51,011 bases of DNA from an uncultured Lentisphaeraceae bacterium (GTDB lineage: Bacteria > Verrucomicrobiota > Kiritimatiellia > RFP12 > DVOR01): positions 1 to 51,011 of the forward strand of contig CASEMS010000007.1 of the NCBI GenBank assembly GCA_949288955.1, read 5' to 3'. Position numbers and translations under genes: made by a program. The first letter of the stretch is position 1, and each line of letters opens with the position of its first letter. Positions 1-9,600 of the stretch are shown here, one piece after another. Below the pieces are notes generated by a model that saw nothing but the letters and a program-made list of their open reading frames with translations, made no database searches and had not been told where the DNA came from.

Positions 1-852
1 ACCTATCCCCGCCCCACCAAAACCAGAAAGGCAGCCTAAAATGCGGATATTCTCGGCACTCCCAAAAATCATGCGTCATTTTACTTGCATTTCTCAGCCC
101 AAAACGCCCTGGCAAATACAGGAAGCAGGGGCCCCCGCACGCCCAGCACGCCGAGGGACAATCACAACGGACACAAAGAACACAAAGGGAGCGCGGGCGT
201 GGCCCGCGCAGGACTGGATGGACGGCGAGAGGGAAACCGCGGATTGCGCGGATTGAGGCGGATTAGGGGTCGGCTACCGCCGACAGGACTGCCAGGGGGG
301 AGATCACCAAGGGCACGAAGGGGGACACGGAGGAGCACGAAGGTGGATGGGGGACAATCACAAAGAACACCGTGAGCCTGAAAGGCGAACCTTCCACGGC
401 TACGGGCACAAAGGGGGCGCGGGCGGGCCCACGCAGGACTGGATGGACGGCGAGATGGGAAACCGCAGATTGCGCGGATTGAGGCGGATTAGGGGTCGGC
501 TACCGCCGACGGGACTGCCAGGGGGAGATCGCCACAGCACGGCGGGAGACTCACTTGGGCAGCGCGGGAGGCGAGGGCGGTAGGGAGCGGTCAGCGGGCG
601 AAGCCCGCAGAGCGACCGGCGGAGCCCGCAAGCCTCCCGCGCCACCGCCACCTTGCGTCTTTGCGGTTGAACCAAGGAGGATCAGCCGCCGACTCTCGGT
701 GGATCAGCCGCTGAGCCGAGGTGGATCGGCGGCTGAGCCGAGGTGGATCAGGGGCCGATCGCCCCAGGGCTGGCCCCCACCCTGCGTGACGGCGTGCGCA
801 GGACGAGGAAGGAGGTCTTCGGCGATGGAATGGGCGAGGCGCTTGGGGTAGA
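1..852. repeat. Repeat-filled intergenic region
   Basis: No convincing gene is seen in these 850 bases. The stretch holds two copies (about 210-300 and 430-525) of a module that runs through a GGACTGGATGGACGGCGAG segment, a GCGGATTGAGGCGGATTAGG segment and a small GTCGGC/GCCGAC hairpin. It also holds ACAAAG-rich phrases, a GCGCGGGC-gtg-GCCCGCGC hairpin near 190-210, and a short imperfect tandem array of GAGGTGGATCGGCGGCT-like units at 676-765. Bases 549-633 form the left arm of an inverted repeat whose other arm lies at 5053-5137. Related modules recur inside the prophage part of the window. Confidence 0.75.
549..633 (+). repeat. Left arm of 85-bp inverted repeat
   Basis: Read by eye, this segment is the exact reverse complement of 5053-5137. 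Homology continues more loosely on the distal side (about 430-548 against 5138-5345), where the same modules occur in matching order. The two arms enclose the acyltransferase, LysR, acetyltransferase and hydrolase genes. Confidence 0.8.
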
Positions 853-2004
853 ATGGACGCCATGAAGACATCCGCCTCCCCCACCGCGCCCGCGGCGCCC
901 CTCCCCTCGAAGCCCCATTATCTGACGCTCGACGCCCTGCGCGGGGTGGCGGCGGTGATGGTGCTCATCTTCCATATCATGGAGACGCACATGGCGTTGG
1001 CGGGGGGAACCTCGCGGGACACCTTGCTGAACCACACCTATCTGGCGGTGGACTTCTTCTTCCTGCTCTCGGGTTTCGTCCTGGCCTATGCCTACGACGA
1101 CCGTCGGGAGGCGTTGCCCTTCCGGGCCTTCGCGCGGCGGCGGCTGATCCGCCTCCAGCCGATGGTGGTCCTCGGCGGGCTGTTGGGGGCGGCGGTCTTC
1201 TACGCCCACGGGGCGGAGGCCGTGGGCTGGGGCGCCATCCCGGAGACGCCGGTCTGGCGGTGGGCGGCGGTGGCGGCGTTGGGCCTCCTGCTCCTGCCGG
1301 TGCCGAAGGCGTTGGACATCCGGGGCTGGGGGGAGATGTTCCCGCTCAACGCGGTCTCGTGGTCGCTCTTCTATGAGTACGTGGGCAACGTGGCCTACGC
1401 GCTCGTCCTGCGCTGGCTGCCGACGCGCTGGCTGGCGGCCTTCGTGGGGGCGGTGGGCGCGGGCGCGGCGGCGTGGGCGCTGTTCGGGCCGACGGGCGAC
1501 CTGCTACGCGGTTGGATGCTGACGCCGGAGCACGTGGGGGTGGCGCTCCTGCGCCTCTTCCTCTCCTTCGGGCTGGGACTGCTCCTGGCGCGGGTGGCGC
1601 GGCCCTGCCGCGTGCGGGTGCCCTTCTGGGCGCTCTCGGCGGCGTTGGTGGCCTTCTTCGCCGTGCCGCGCCTGGGGGGCGACGCGGCGCCGTGGCTGAA
1701 CGGCCTCTACGAGCTGGCCGGCGTCCTCCTCCTCTTCCCCGCCATCGTCTGGCTCGGCGCGGGCGCCACGCGCCCCGGCGAGGCCCCCCTCTGCCGTTGG
1801 CTGGGCGACCTCTCCTACCCGCTCTACATCACCCACTTCCCCTTCGTGCTGACCTACACCGCCATCGTGGCCAACGCCAGTTGGCGGAGCCTCGCCCAAG
1901 CCTGGCCCCTGACCCTCCTGACCATCACCCTCGCCATCGCCTTCGCCTGGGCCTCCGCCCGCCTCTACGACGCCCCCCTCCGCCGTTGGCTCTCCCGCCG
2001 CTGA
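853..2004 (+). CDS. Acyltransferase 3 family membrane protein
   Basis: This 383-residue protein is very hydrophobic, with about ten predicted membrane spans. Near the N terminus it has the family signature LDALRGVAAVMVLIFH (R30 and H41, the conserved Arg/His of Pfam Acyl_transf_3), and near residue 322 the late-helix motif YPLYITHFPF. Such proteins transfer acyl groups, usually acetyl, from the cytoplasm to cell-surface sugars such as O-antigen or exopolysaccharide; the substrate here cannot be told. Starts at 853 and 862 are both possible because no strong ribosome site separates them. It runs toward the convergent LysR gene with only 6 bases between them. Codon choice shifts from G-ending to C-ending along the gene. 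Confidence 0.85.
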   Translation: MDAMKTSASPTAPAAPLPSKPHYLTLDALRGVAAVMVLIFHIMETHMALAGGTSRDTLLNHTYLAVDFFFLLSGFVLAYAYDDRREALPFRAFARRRLIRLQPMVVLGGLLGAAVFYAHGAEAVGWGAIPETPVWRWAAVAALGLLLLPVPKALDIRGWGEMFPLNAVSWSLFYEYVGNVAYALVLRWLPTRWLAAFVGAVGAGAAAWALFGPTGDLLRGWMLTPEHVGVALLRLFLSFGLGLLLARVARPCRVRVPFWALSAALVAFFAVPRLGGDAAPWLNGLYELAGVLLLFPAIVWLGAGATRPGEAPLCRWLGDLSYPLYITHFPFVLTYTAIVANASWRSLAQAWPLTLLTITLAIAFAWASARLYDAPLRRWLSRR

Positions 2005-2010
2005 GCACGC

Positions 2011-2895
2011 TCACGGTTGGGCGGCGAGTTGGGCGCGGAGGGTGGCGAGGAAGGCTTGGGCGGCGCGGGAGGGGTGGCGGTCGCGCTCCCAGACAAGGAC
2101 AGCCCCCGCGCGAAGGGCGGGGGTGAGGGGACGGAAGGCAAGCGGACTGGCAGGGGAGACGTCGGCCAGGTGGGCAAGGGCGAAGGCGCAGCCAAGGCCT
2201 TCCTCCACCAGCAAGGCGGCGTTGTGGATGAGGTTGTAGGTGCCGACGAGATTGAGTGCGCCCAGGGGGTGGCCCAACCAGCCGGTGAACTCCGCCTCCA
2301 CGCGCGCCTGCCGGGAGGTGAGGAGGGGCAGGCCGCGGAGGTCGGCGGGGGCGATGGCGGCCTTGGCGGCGAGGGGGTGGTCTTTGCGGAGGAGGAGGCC
2401 CCATTCGTCGTGCCACGGGAGGCGAAGGAACGCGTAGCGGGCGAGATCGCAGGGTTCGAGCAGAAGGCCGAAGTCGGCGAGGCCGCGCGCCAGACGGTCG
2501 GCCACGTCCTCGGCGTTGCCGCTGTGGAGGGTCAGGCAGAGGGCGGGGTGCTCGGCGCGAAGCATCCGGGCGGCGCGGGCCAGGATCCGCATGGCGGGGG
2601 TCTCGCCCGCGGCGATGGCGAGCTCGCCGCCCAAGGCCTCGCGCTCGGCGATCTCGGCGCGGGCGCGTTCGGCCAAGCCCAGGATCTCCTCGGCGCGGAC
2701 GCGGAGGAGGCGGCCTTCCTCGGTGAGGGCGATGGCGCGCGCGCCGCGCTCGAAGAGGCGGCAACCCAGTTCCTCCTCCAGTTCCCGAAGCTGTTTGGAG
2801 AGGGTTGGCTGGGTGACGAAGAGGCGCTCGGCGGCGCGGGTGATGTTTCCCTCGCGGGCGACGGAGAGGAAGTAGCGGAGGACGCGCAGTTCCAT
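2011..2895 (-). CDS. LysR family transcriptional regulator
   Basis: The protein has 294 residues. The N-terminal winged helix-turn-helix occupies about residues 1-60 (RYFLSVAREGNITRAAERLF, then TQPTLSKQLRELEEELGCRL), and a periplasmic-binding-protein-like effector domain follows (about 88-290). I chose the ATG at 2895 because an AAGGA ribosome site lies 8 bases upstream; the longer in-frame start at 2925 lacks one. It is divergent from the acetyltransferase-hydrolase pair that starts at 2976, the usual LysR layout, so it probably controls that pair and itself. The effector is unknown. Confidence 0.93.
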   Translation of the reverse strand: MELRVLRYFLSVAREGNITRAAERLFVTQPTLSKQLRELEEELGCRLFERGARAIALTEEGRLLRVRAEEILGLAERARAEIAEREALGGELAIAAGETPAMRILARAARMLRAEHPALCLTLHSGNAEDVADRLARGLADFGLLLEPCDLARYAFLRLPWHDEWGLLLRKDHPLAAKAAIAPADLRGLPLLTSRQARVEAEFTGWLGHPLGALNLVGTYNLIHNAALLVEEGLGCAFALAHLADVSPASPLAFRPLTPALRAGAVLVWERDRHPSRAAQAFLATLRAQLAAQP

Positions 2896-2975
2896 CGGGG
2901 CATTCCTTTTGGTTATGGAAGGCATGATAACAAAGTATTGGCCTTTGGGTAAGGCGCTGCGCTACACTGGGCGCC

Positions 2976-3587
2976 ATGAAAACCGTCAGCAACGAGGAAT
3001 TGGCCGCCTTCCTGGCCGAGATGGATGCCAGGCGGCGCGTGGTCGCCGGGTCGGAGACGCACCGCGTAATGAGCCTGCTCAGTCTGGAGGCCCAACGCAT
3101 CACCGCCGCGCTCAACGGCGGCTTTCACCCGCCCGAGGCGGTGCGCGCCCTCATGGCCACGCTCACGGGCCGCCCCATCGACCCCACCTTCCGCCTCTTC
3201 CCGCCCTTCCACACGGACTGCGGCAAGAACCTCCGCATCGGCAAGGGGGTCTTCATCAACGCCGGGTGCCACTTCCAGGACCAGGGCGGGGTGACGCTCG
3301 GGGATGGCTGCCTCATCGGCCACTGCGTCATCGTCTGCACCCTCAACCACGCCTTCGCGGAAGAACGCCGGGGCGACCTCCTTCCCGCGCCCGTCACCCT
3401 CGGCCGCAACGTCTGGGTCGGCGCGGGGACGCGCATCCTCCCCGGCCTGACCATCGGGGATGGGGCCATCGTCGGGGCCGGCGCCGTCGTCACGCGCGAC
3501 GTCCCCCCGCGCACCGTCGTCGCCGGCGTCCCCGCCCGCGTCATCAAATCCATCGACCACGCCACCGAGAAAGGAACCGAACCATGA
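2976..3587 (+). CDS. Sugar O-acetyltransferase, left-handed beta-helix (maltose/galactoside acetyltransferase type)
   Basis: The protein has 203 residues. An N-terminal helical segment (about 28-65) is followed by hexapeptide repeats forming a left-handed beta helix (about 83-190). The segment LNHAFAEERRG carries the probable catalytic His125, and the end GAGAVVTRDVPPRTVVAGVP is typical of the LacA/Maa/NodL group. These enzymes move acetyl from acetyl-CoA to a sugar hydroxyl in the cytoplasm. The stop codon overlaps the hydrolase start (ATGA), so the two are translationally coupled. It is divergent from a LysR gene that likely regulates it. Confidence 0.93.
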   Translation: MKTVSNEELAAFLAEMDARRRVVAGSETHRVMSLLSLEAQRITAALNGGFHPPEAVRALMATLTGRPIDPTFRLFPPFHTDCGKNLRIGKGVFINAGCHFQDQGGVTLGDGCLIGHCVIVCTLNHAFAEERRGDLLPAPVTLGRNVWVGAGTRILPGLTIGDGAIVGAGAVVTRDVPPRTVVAGVPARVIKSIDHATEKGTEP

Positions 3588-4627
3588 GATACGCCGCCCT
3601 CACCCTCCTCGCCGCCGCCGCGTTCGGCACGGCCCTCGCCGCCCCCGAGACGCCCGCCATCCCCGACGGCGCGGACAACTTCTACCGCAGCGACCGCGTG
3701 GAGACGCGCAAGGTCTCCTTCCCCAGCCAGTTCGGCTTGCGCGTGGCCGGCACGCTCTGTCTGCCAAAGGGCGCCGCCGAAGGGGCGCGTCTGCCTGCGC
3801 TCGTCGTGGGGCACCCGATGGGCGCGGTGAAGGAGCAGGCCGCCACGCTCTACGCCACCAAGTTGGCCGAGCGCGGCTTCGCGGCCGTCGCCATCGATCT
3901 GCTCTGCTGGGGCGAAAGCGAAGGCCCGCGCAACCTCGTCTCGCCCGACCTCTACGCCGAGAGTTTCAGCGCGGCGGTGGATTGGCTGACGACCCAGACC
4001 TTCGCCAACCCCGACCGCATCGGCGCCATCGGCGTCTGCGGGAGCGGCAGCTTCGCGCTCTCGGCGGCGAAGATCGACCCGCGCATCAAGGCCGTGGCCA
4101 CCGCCAGCATGTACGACATGGGCGCCGCCGCCCGACACGGCCTCAAGGTCGCCCCGCTGGGAATCGAGGCCCGCAAGGCGCTCTGTGCGCAGGCCGCCGC
4201 CCAGCGCACCGCTGAGGCGAACGGCGCGAAGCCTGCCTACACGGGCGGCACCGTCCTCGCGTTGGAGGAGGCCCGCGACCCCATCTCCCTGGAGTTCTAC
4301 GGTTGGTACCGCACGCCGCGCGGCGAATTCACCCCCACCGGACGCCCGCGCGAGACGACCACCAAGCCCACGCTTGCCAGCAACACGCGCTTCATGACCT
4401 TCTATCCCTTCGAGGATCTGGAGATGATCGCCCCGCGCCCCGTCCTCTTCATCACCGGTGACCGCGCGCACTCGCGTGAGTTCAGCGAGGAGGCCTACCG
4501 CCGTGCCTCCGAGCCCAAACGCCTCATCATCGTCCCCGACGCCAACCACGTGGACCTCTACGACCGCACCGACCGTATCCCCTTCGGCGAGATTGCGGAC
4601 TTCTTCGCCCACGCCTTCGCACAATGA
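3584..4627 (+). CDS. Secreted alpha/beta hydrolase with a cysteine nucleophile
   Basis: The protein has 347 residues. A Sec-type signal peptide (MRYAALTLLAAAAFGTALAA, likely cut near residue 20) precedes an alpha/beta-hydrolase fold. The nucleophile elbow reads GVCGSG with Cys152 where serine is usual, as in dienelactone hydrolases. Likely acid and base are Asp293 (FITGDRAHS) and His322 (DANHVDLYD). The start at 3584 overlaps the preceding stop (ATGA); a longer upstream reading frame lies over the acetyltransferase gene and lacks the signal peptide. It resembles the group often annotated as alpha/beta hydrolase or dienelactone hydrolase-like. Pairing with an acetyltransferase suggests ester or polysaccharide modification, which is inference. 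Confidence 0.85.
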   Translation: MRYAALTLLAAAAFGTALAAPETPAIPDGADNFYRSDRVETRKVSFPSQFGLRVAGTLCLPKGAAEGARLPALVVGHPMGAVKEQAATLYATKLAERGFAAVAIDLLCWGESEGPRNLVSPDLYAESFSAAVDWLTTQTFANPDRIGAIGVCGSGSFALSAAKIDPRIKAVATASMYDMGAAARHGLKVAPLGIEARKALCAQAAAQRTAEANGAKPAYTGGTVLALEEARDPISLEFYGWYRTPRGEFTPTGRPRETTTKPTLASNTRFMTFYPFEDLEMIAPRPVLFITGDRAHSREFSEEAYRRASEPKRLIIVPDANHVDLYDRTDRIPFGEIADFFAHAFAQ

Positions 4628-4642
4628 CGCTCCCCAATGGGC

Positions 4643-4678
4643 AAAAAAAACGGCGCCCCGGAATCCGGGGCGCCGTTT
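4643..4678 (-). terminator. Hairpin terminator after the hydrolase
   Basis: A perfect GC-rich stem (AACGGCGCCCCGG / CCGGGGCGCCGTT) lies 15 bases past the hydrolase stop. Eight A residues precede it on the plus strand, so a classical U-tract exists only for leftward transcription; rightward it ends in only TTT. It may act in both directions. Confidence 0.6.
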
Positions 4679-5371
4679 GGAGACATACACATGAAAAGCG
4701 TTTCGGGCTTTGGCAGACGAACCTCCGCCCAAAACGCCGCACATGATAGCGCATCACCCCCCGCGAACTCAAGTCAGAATCCTGTTAGCGACAGGGTTTC
4801 GGGGATGTTTGAGGCAGATGGAGAGGGGCGAGAGCAGAGAGAGGGGGAAGAGACCGCAAAGACGCAAGGTGGCGCGGGAGGCTTGCGGGCAGAGGGGGAG
4901 GCTTGGAAGTTTGGAGGCTTGGAGGCTTGGGGGATTTGACCGCAAAGACGCAAGGGTGCGCGGGAGGCTTGCGGGCAGAGGAGGAGGCTTGGAAGTTTGG
5001 AGGCTTGGAGGCTTGGGGGATTTGACCGCAAAGACGCAAGGGTGCGCGGGAAGCTTGCGGGCTCCGCCGGTCGCTCTGCGGGCTTCGCCCGCTGACCGCT
5101 CCCTACCGCCCTCGCCTCCCGCGCTGCCCAAGTGAGTCCCTTCCGCCGTGCTTCGCTCCCTTTGTGTTCGTTGTGATTGTCCCTTCCCTCCTCGTCGTGC
5201 TTCGTGTCCCCTTGTGCTCCCCTTCGTGCCCTTGGTGATCTCCCCCCTGGCAGTCCTGTCGGCGGCAGCCGACCCCTAATCTGCCCAAATCCGCGCAATC
5301 TGCGGTTTCCCCTCGCCGTCCATCCAGTCCTGCACGGGCCAGCACCACTGACGGCAGAGGGAAGAGGGCAC
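4679..5371. repeat. Repeat-filled intergenic region with 86-bp tandem repeat
   Basis: No gene is seen. Two full copies and the start of a third of an 86-bp unit begin at 4852, 4938 and 5024. Each unit opens with GACCGCAAAGACGCAAGG and includes GGAAGTTTGGAGGCTTGG. The right arm of the 85-bp inverted repeat follows (5053-5137), then to about 5345 the reverse complement of the modules seen at 160-548. The GGAAGTTTGGAGG phrase is the same one that opens the palindromic elements of the prophage. Confidence 0.8.
5053..5137 (-). repeat. Right arm of 85-bp inverted repeat
   Basis: This is the exact reverse complement, by eye, of 549-633. It lies in the gap between the hydrolase and tpiA. Confidence 0.8.
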
Positions 5372-5404
5372 AAAAAAAGCCCCGACCGTGGGGTCGGGGC
5401 TTTT
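5372..5404 (-). terminator. Rho-independent terminator of the tpiA end of the leftward cluster
   Basis: The stem AGCCCCGACC / GGTCGGGGCT with a 3-base loop is followed, in the leftward direction, by seven T residues (A run at 5372-5378). It lies 17 bases past the tpiA stop and is a textbook intrinsic terminator. Confidence 0.9.
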
Positions 5405-5420
5405 CGGGCAGAGGCGAGGC

Positions 5421-6173
5421 TCACTTGCCGGCGTGGACGATAGCGGCAAAGGAGTCGGCCTTGAGGGCGGCGCCGCCGATGAGGCCGCCGTCGATGTCAG
5501 GCTTGGACATGAGGTCGGCGGCGTTCTCGGGCTTCATGGAGCCGCCGTATTGGATGCGGACCTCGTCGGCCTGCTCGGGGTTCATCTTGGCGAGGGTGGC
5601 GCGGATGAGGGCATGGACCTCCTGGGCCTGGGTGGAGGTGGCGGTCTTGCCGGTGCCGATGGCCCAGACGGGCTCGTAGGCGATGACGATGCGGGCGAAG
5701 TCCTCCTGGCAGCCGGCGAGATCCTCGGAGACTTGGCGAACGATGACCTCCTGCATCTTGCCTTCCTCGCGCTCCTCGAGGGTCTCACCGACGCAGACGA
5801 TGGGGGTGAGGCCGGCGGCGAGGGCGGCCTTGAGCTTGAGGTTGACGGTCTCGTCGGTCTCGGCGAAGTATTGGCGGCGCTCGGAGTGGCCGAGGATGAC
5901 GTACTGGACGCCAAGGTCTTTGAGCATGGCGGCGGAGATCTCGCCGGTGTAGGCGCCGGCGTCCTTCCAGTGCATGTTCTGGGCGCCGAGGCCGATCTTG
6001 GAGCCTTTGAGGGCCTGGGCGGCGGCGGGGATGTCGGTGAAGGGGACGCAGACGACGACGTCGACGCCGCAGTCGCCGTCGTTGGTGGCTTTGCGGATGC
6101 CCTCGATGAGGGCGGGGGCCTCGGAGGGGAGCTTGTTCATCTTCCAGTTGCCTGCGACGATCTTGGTGCGCAT
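5421..6173 (-). CDS. tpiA: Triosephosphate isomerase
   Basis: The 250-residue length is usual for this TIM-barrel enzyme, which interconverts dihydroxyacetone phosphate and glyceraldehyde 3-phosphate in glycolysis. All catalytic motifs are present: GNWKMN (Lys11), GHSERR (His96), AYEPVWAIGTGK (Glu167 and loop 6), and the phosphate-binding YGGSM and GGLIGGAAL. An AAAGGA ribosome site lies 9 bases before the ATG. It is the last gene of the leftward cluster, just after a small acidic protein, and has its own terminator. Confidence 0.98.
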   Translation of the reverse strand: MRTKIVAGNWKMNKLPSEAPALIEGIRKATNDGDCGVDVVVCVPFTDIPAAAQALKGSKIGLGAQNMHWKDAGAYTGEISAAMLKDLGVQYVILGHSERRQYFAETDETVNLKLKAALAAGLTPIVCVGETLEEREEGKMQEVIVRQVSEDLAGCQEDFARIVIAYEPVWAIGTGKTATSTQAQEVHALIRATLAKMNPEQADEVRIQYGGSMKPENAADLMSKPDIDGGLIGGAALKADSFAAIVHAGK

Positions 6174-6195
6174 GGGTGGGATCCTTTCGGTTGGT

Positions 6196-6609
6196 TCAAG
6201 GGGTCACGGGGAGCTTGCCGACGCAGTCCTGCGGGCAAGTCTCGCAGTCGCCGTCGCAGGGCTCGTCTTCGTCCCCCGACGGCAGAGCATTAAAGCACTT
6301 TTCGTCGATTTCCTCAAGCCGGAGGGCTTGGGCGACGGAGAAGTCGGCGAAGTCGGTGCCCTCGGGGAAGGTAAGCATATAGTAGGCGTCGTCGCGGATT
6401 TCGTCGAAGACGAGCCACTCCAGGCCGTCGAGGTCCTCGGCGTGGGGGGTGAGGCGGAGGCGGGCGTAGAGTTCGGGGCCGACGCCGTCGTCGCAGTTGA
6501 GCATATCGAGGAGGTCGGCGCCGGGGCAGGCGATCTGCCACTCGCTGACGTAGCGGAGGTCGAGGGTGTCCGCGGCGTCGTCCTCGGGGATGGGGTCGGG
6601 CTCGGTCAT
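6196..6609 (-). CDS. Small acidic hypothetical protein with Cys-rich tail
   Basis: The protein has 137 residues, is strongly acidic and has no signal peptide or membrane span. The C terminus is cysteine-rich (EPCDGDCETCPQDC, residues about 116-129), which could bind a metal. Its ATG overlaps the stop of the GspK-like gene (ATGA at 6609-6606), so it is translationally coupled to the secretion cluster. I do not recognise the family. The position between gspK-like and tpiA gives no clear function. Confidence 0.75.
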   Translation of the reverse strand: MTEPDPIPEDDAADTLDLRYVSEWQIACPGADLLDMLNCDDGVGPELYARLRLTPHAEDLDGLEWLVFDEIRDDAYYMLTFPEGTDFADFSVAQALRLEEIDEKCFNALPSGDEDEPCDGDCETCPQDCVGKLPVTP

Positions 6610-9600
6610 GGGAGGTACTGCCAGTAGATAAGGCGGTCGGGGAGCTCGCCGTAGGCGTCGCGCCAGACGAGGGCGACGGCGCGCGCGGTGGAGAGGGGGC
6701 TGTGCTCGGAGAGCTTGCGCCCGGAGCTGTAGGCGAGGGCGTCGGCGCGGAGGATGTAGAGGAAGAGCTGCTGGCGGTCGCCGAAGGACTCGTTGCCGAT
6801 GGCGACGAGGGTGGTCATGTCGTTCTGCCCGAGCTTGTCGGCGGAGGAGGTGTGGTCCTCGTTGTACTTCTTGAGGCGCTCGGCGAAGGAGATGTTGGTG
6901 CCCTCGGTGGATTCCTGGATGATGGCGTCGCGGAGGCGCGTGGGGCGGCGGGGGACGCCCTCGACGCCGGGGAAGAGCGTGTAGCTCTGGTTCCAGGAAT
7001 CGGTATCGGAGGAGGCGGAGTCCGAGGGGATGGGGAAGAGATAGTCGCGGACGAAGGTGTCGTACTTCGGCTCGGTGTCGAGGGTGGTGCCGGCGATGCT
7101 GTCGTTCTTGAGGGAGTCCAGGTCGGAATCCACGAGGGCCTTGGGGACGCGGCTGACGTCGGCGGCCTTCTCAAGGCGGTCGTAGGTGACCTTGGCGGCC
7201 TGGCGGATGGAGGAGGGGATGCCCATCATGGCAAACTGGCGGAGGCGCTGGCTGGTGTAGTAGTCGTCCATGCCGGCGAAGACATTGACGATGCCGCGGT
7301 GCTCCTCGGGGAAGTTCTCGCCGCCGAAGCTCTCGAACATGGAAGTGAGCTCAACGGCACGGTCGTAACCGCCGTAGGGGGAGGTGCCGGAGAAGGCACC
7401 GTCGTTGAAGTCGGTGATGGGGATGGTGCGGAAGAAAGAGGAACGGGCGACGGTGGTGTAGTAGTTGTCGAGGGAAGTGGCGAGATAGTTGAGCTCGTTG
7501 GGAGTCCAGACCGTCTCGGAGAAGGGGACGGGGAGGAAGCCGACCTCGCCGGGGAGGAGGAGCTGGCCGGCGTCGTTGTAACCGTAGCGGACCTCGTTGG
7601 CCTTGAGGCCCCAGACGAAGGGGACGGTCTGCGCCTGCGTCTCATGATAGTTCGCATAGGCGTTCTGGAGGTCGGAGGCCTCGGTGTTGCCGTTGGTCAC
7701 CTCGCCGTTGGTCTCCATGAAGAGCCAGTGGGGGGAGGAGAGGTTGGCCAGGAAGGCGACGCCGCCATAACCCGCGGAGGAGCCGGAGACGCCCATCATC
7801 GGGGAGAGCCAGTTGTAGCGCGGGTCGACGGTGCGCCACGTGCCCGACGAGGGGGAGAAGGCGAGGCAGGAGGCCGTCCCCGCGGAGCACCCGGCGATGG
7901 TCTGCCCGGCGAAGGCGGTGTCCGTGGCAGGGTCGTAGGTGGCCTCGGGCTCGTGCCCCTCCACGAACTCGGACTGGACGGTGTAGACAGTCTTGGTGCC
8001 GCCACCCTCACCCTGGGAGACTTCCTCGGTCTCGACCTTCCACTGGAGGGCGAACTTGACGGTAACGGGAAGGGTGACGCGGAAGCGCTGGGAGTCGCTT
8101 TGGGCCATCTGGCTCTGATCCAAGCGGTTGGCGACGGTCGTGGGATAGTTGTCTTTGTTGGAGACCGTGCGGCGGCCGCCGCCGGTGGGGCAGAGATCGA
8201 CGATGTCGGAGCCCTGGCTGACGCCGACACGGAAGACGAAGTCGACCAAGAAGGTGAGGGTGATCTCGGTGGTGGTGGGTTGCTCGCCGCCCTGCTGCTG
8301 GACGGGGACGCCGATGGTGAGGTTCTCGCCGTTCACCTTGAGGTTCAGGTTCTTGCCGGTGAAGCGGACGTTCGTGGCGCTGTCGAAGATGGCCTCCTCG
8401 TTGCCGCCGCCGGTGACGGAGAGGCTGCCCCCGCCCAGCGAGGCCGCCCCCACGACACCCGTCTCGCAGCACTCAAGGCGGGCGGTGGAACCATCGAGGA
8501 CGTCGGCGTAGACGGCGACGAAGCCCTCCGGCTCGACGGTGAAGGTCTCGCCGCTCTCGGCGCGGCCGGGGAAGTAGGTGCGCAGGGAGAGGGAGATCTC
8601 GGGGTCGGGGATGTTGAGGTCGATGTCCTTGACCTTGAGCGTCTTGGGGATTGCGCTGGTCGTGTCGAACTGGTTCTCGCCCTCGGGCTCCAACCCCTCG
8701 AAGGCGGCCTTGACGTTGTCGGCCAACTCGTCGCAGAAGGACTGCCACGAGGAGGAGGCGTAACCGACCTCGCTGACCATGGGGACGTTCTCGACGGTGG
8801 GGGCGGCGTTCTGGTAAAGTTCCTTCTGATCTCCGGAGGTGGGGCCGTCGTAGACATCCGGGATGGAGTCGGTGTCGATATAGTCGGCAAGGAGGCGGGC
8901 GAAGGTGGTGCCTTCGGAGCCGGAGGTGCCAAGCACCTCCTTGACGAGATCCTCGACCTCGCAGCCGGGGGTGAGGGACTCCTCGTCGATCTCGTTGCAG
9001 GCGATGACGCGGCGGTTGGAGTCCGAGGAGCCGGAGGAGGTGGTGCGGCGGGCGCCATCCTCGGTGCGGCGGCGGGCGTTGGGCCAGAAGCTGTAGACGG
9101 TGAAGGGCGAGAAGGCGGCGGCGCCACCCTCTTGGAGAGCGTTCTCCCAAGAATAGGGGAAGATGCCGTTGACCTCACGCTGGAGGAGGCTCTGGCCACC
9201 CTCGACGCGGGCGGCGTAGGTGGCGAGGTCGGCGCCCGAGGCGAAGATGGGCAGCTCGGTGGACTGGGCGTCGGCGGTGGAGGGGAGGAGGTCGTAGCGA
9301 TCCTCGGGCTTGGAAGAGGAGGTGGAGGACGTGGAGGAGGATGCTCCGGGGAGCTCGCCAAAGGCGAACTCGCTGCCGGTCAGGCCGATGCCGCGGCGCT
9401 GGGAGACGGAGCCGACGGCGTTGATGTCGAGGGCGTCGGAGAGGTTGATGACGGACCAGGCCATACGGCCGACGACGGCGGAATCGACGGTGAAGTTGGT
9501 CTGCCCGTCGTCGGATTCGACCTTGGGGACCTGGACGGAGATGGACTTCCAGTTGGCGGCACGGTCAAGGTTGTAGCCGCCGTTGCCGGTGACGGCGTCG

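Noticed and set aside
4852..5040. Possible CRISPR array
   Set aside because: The 86-bp units are joined head to tail without unique spacers, and there are no cas genes.
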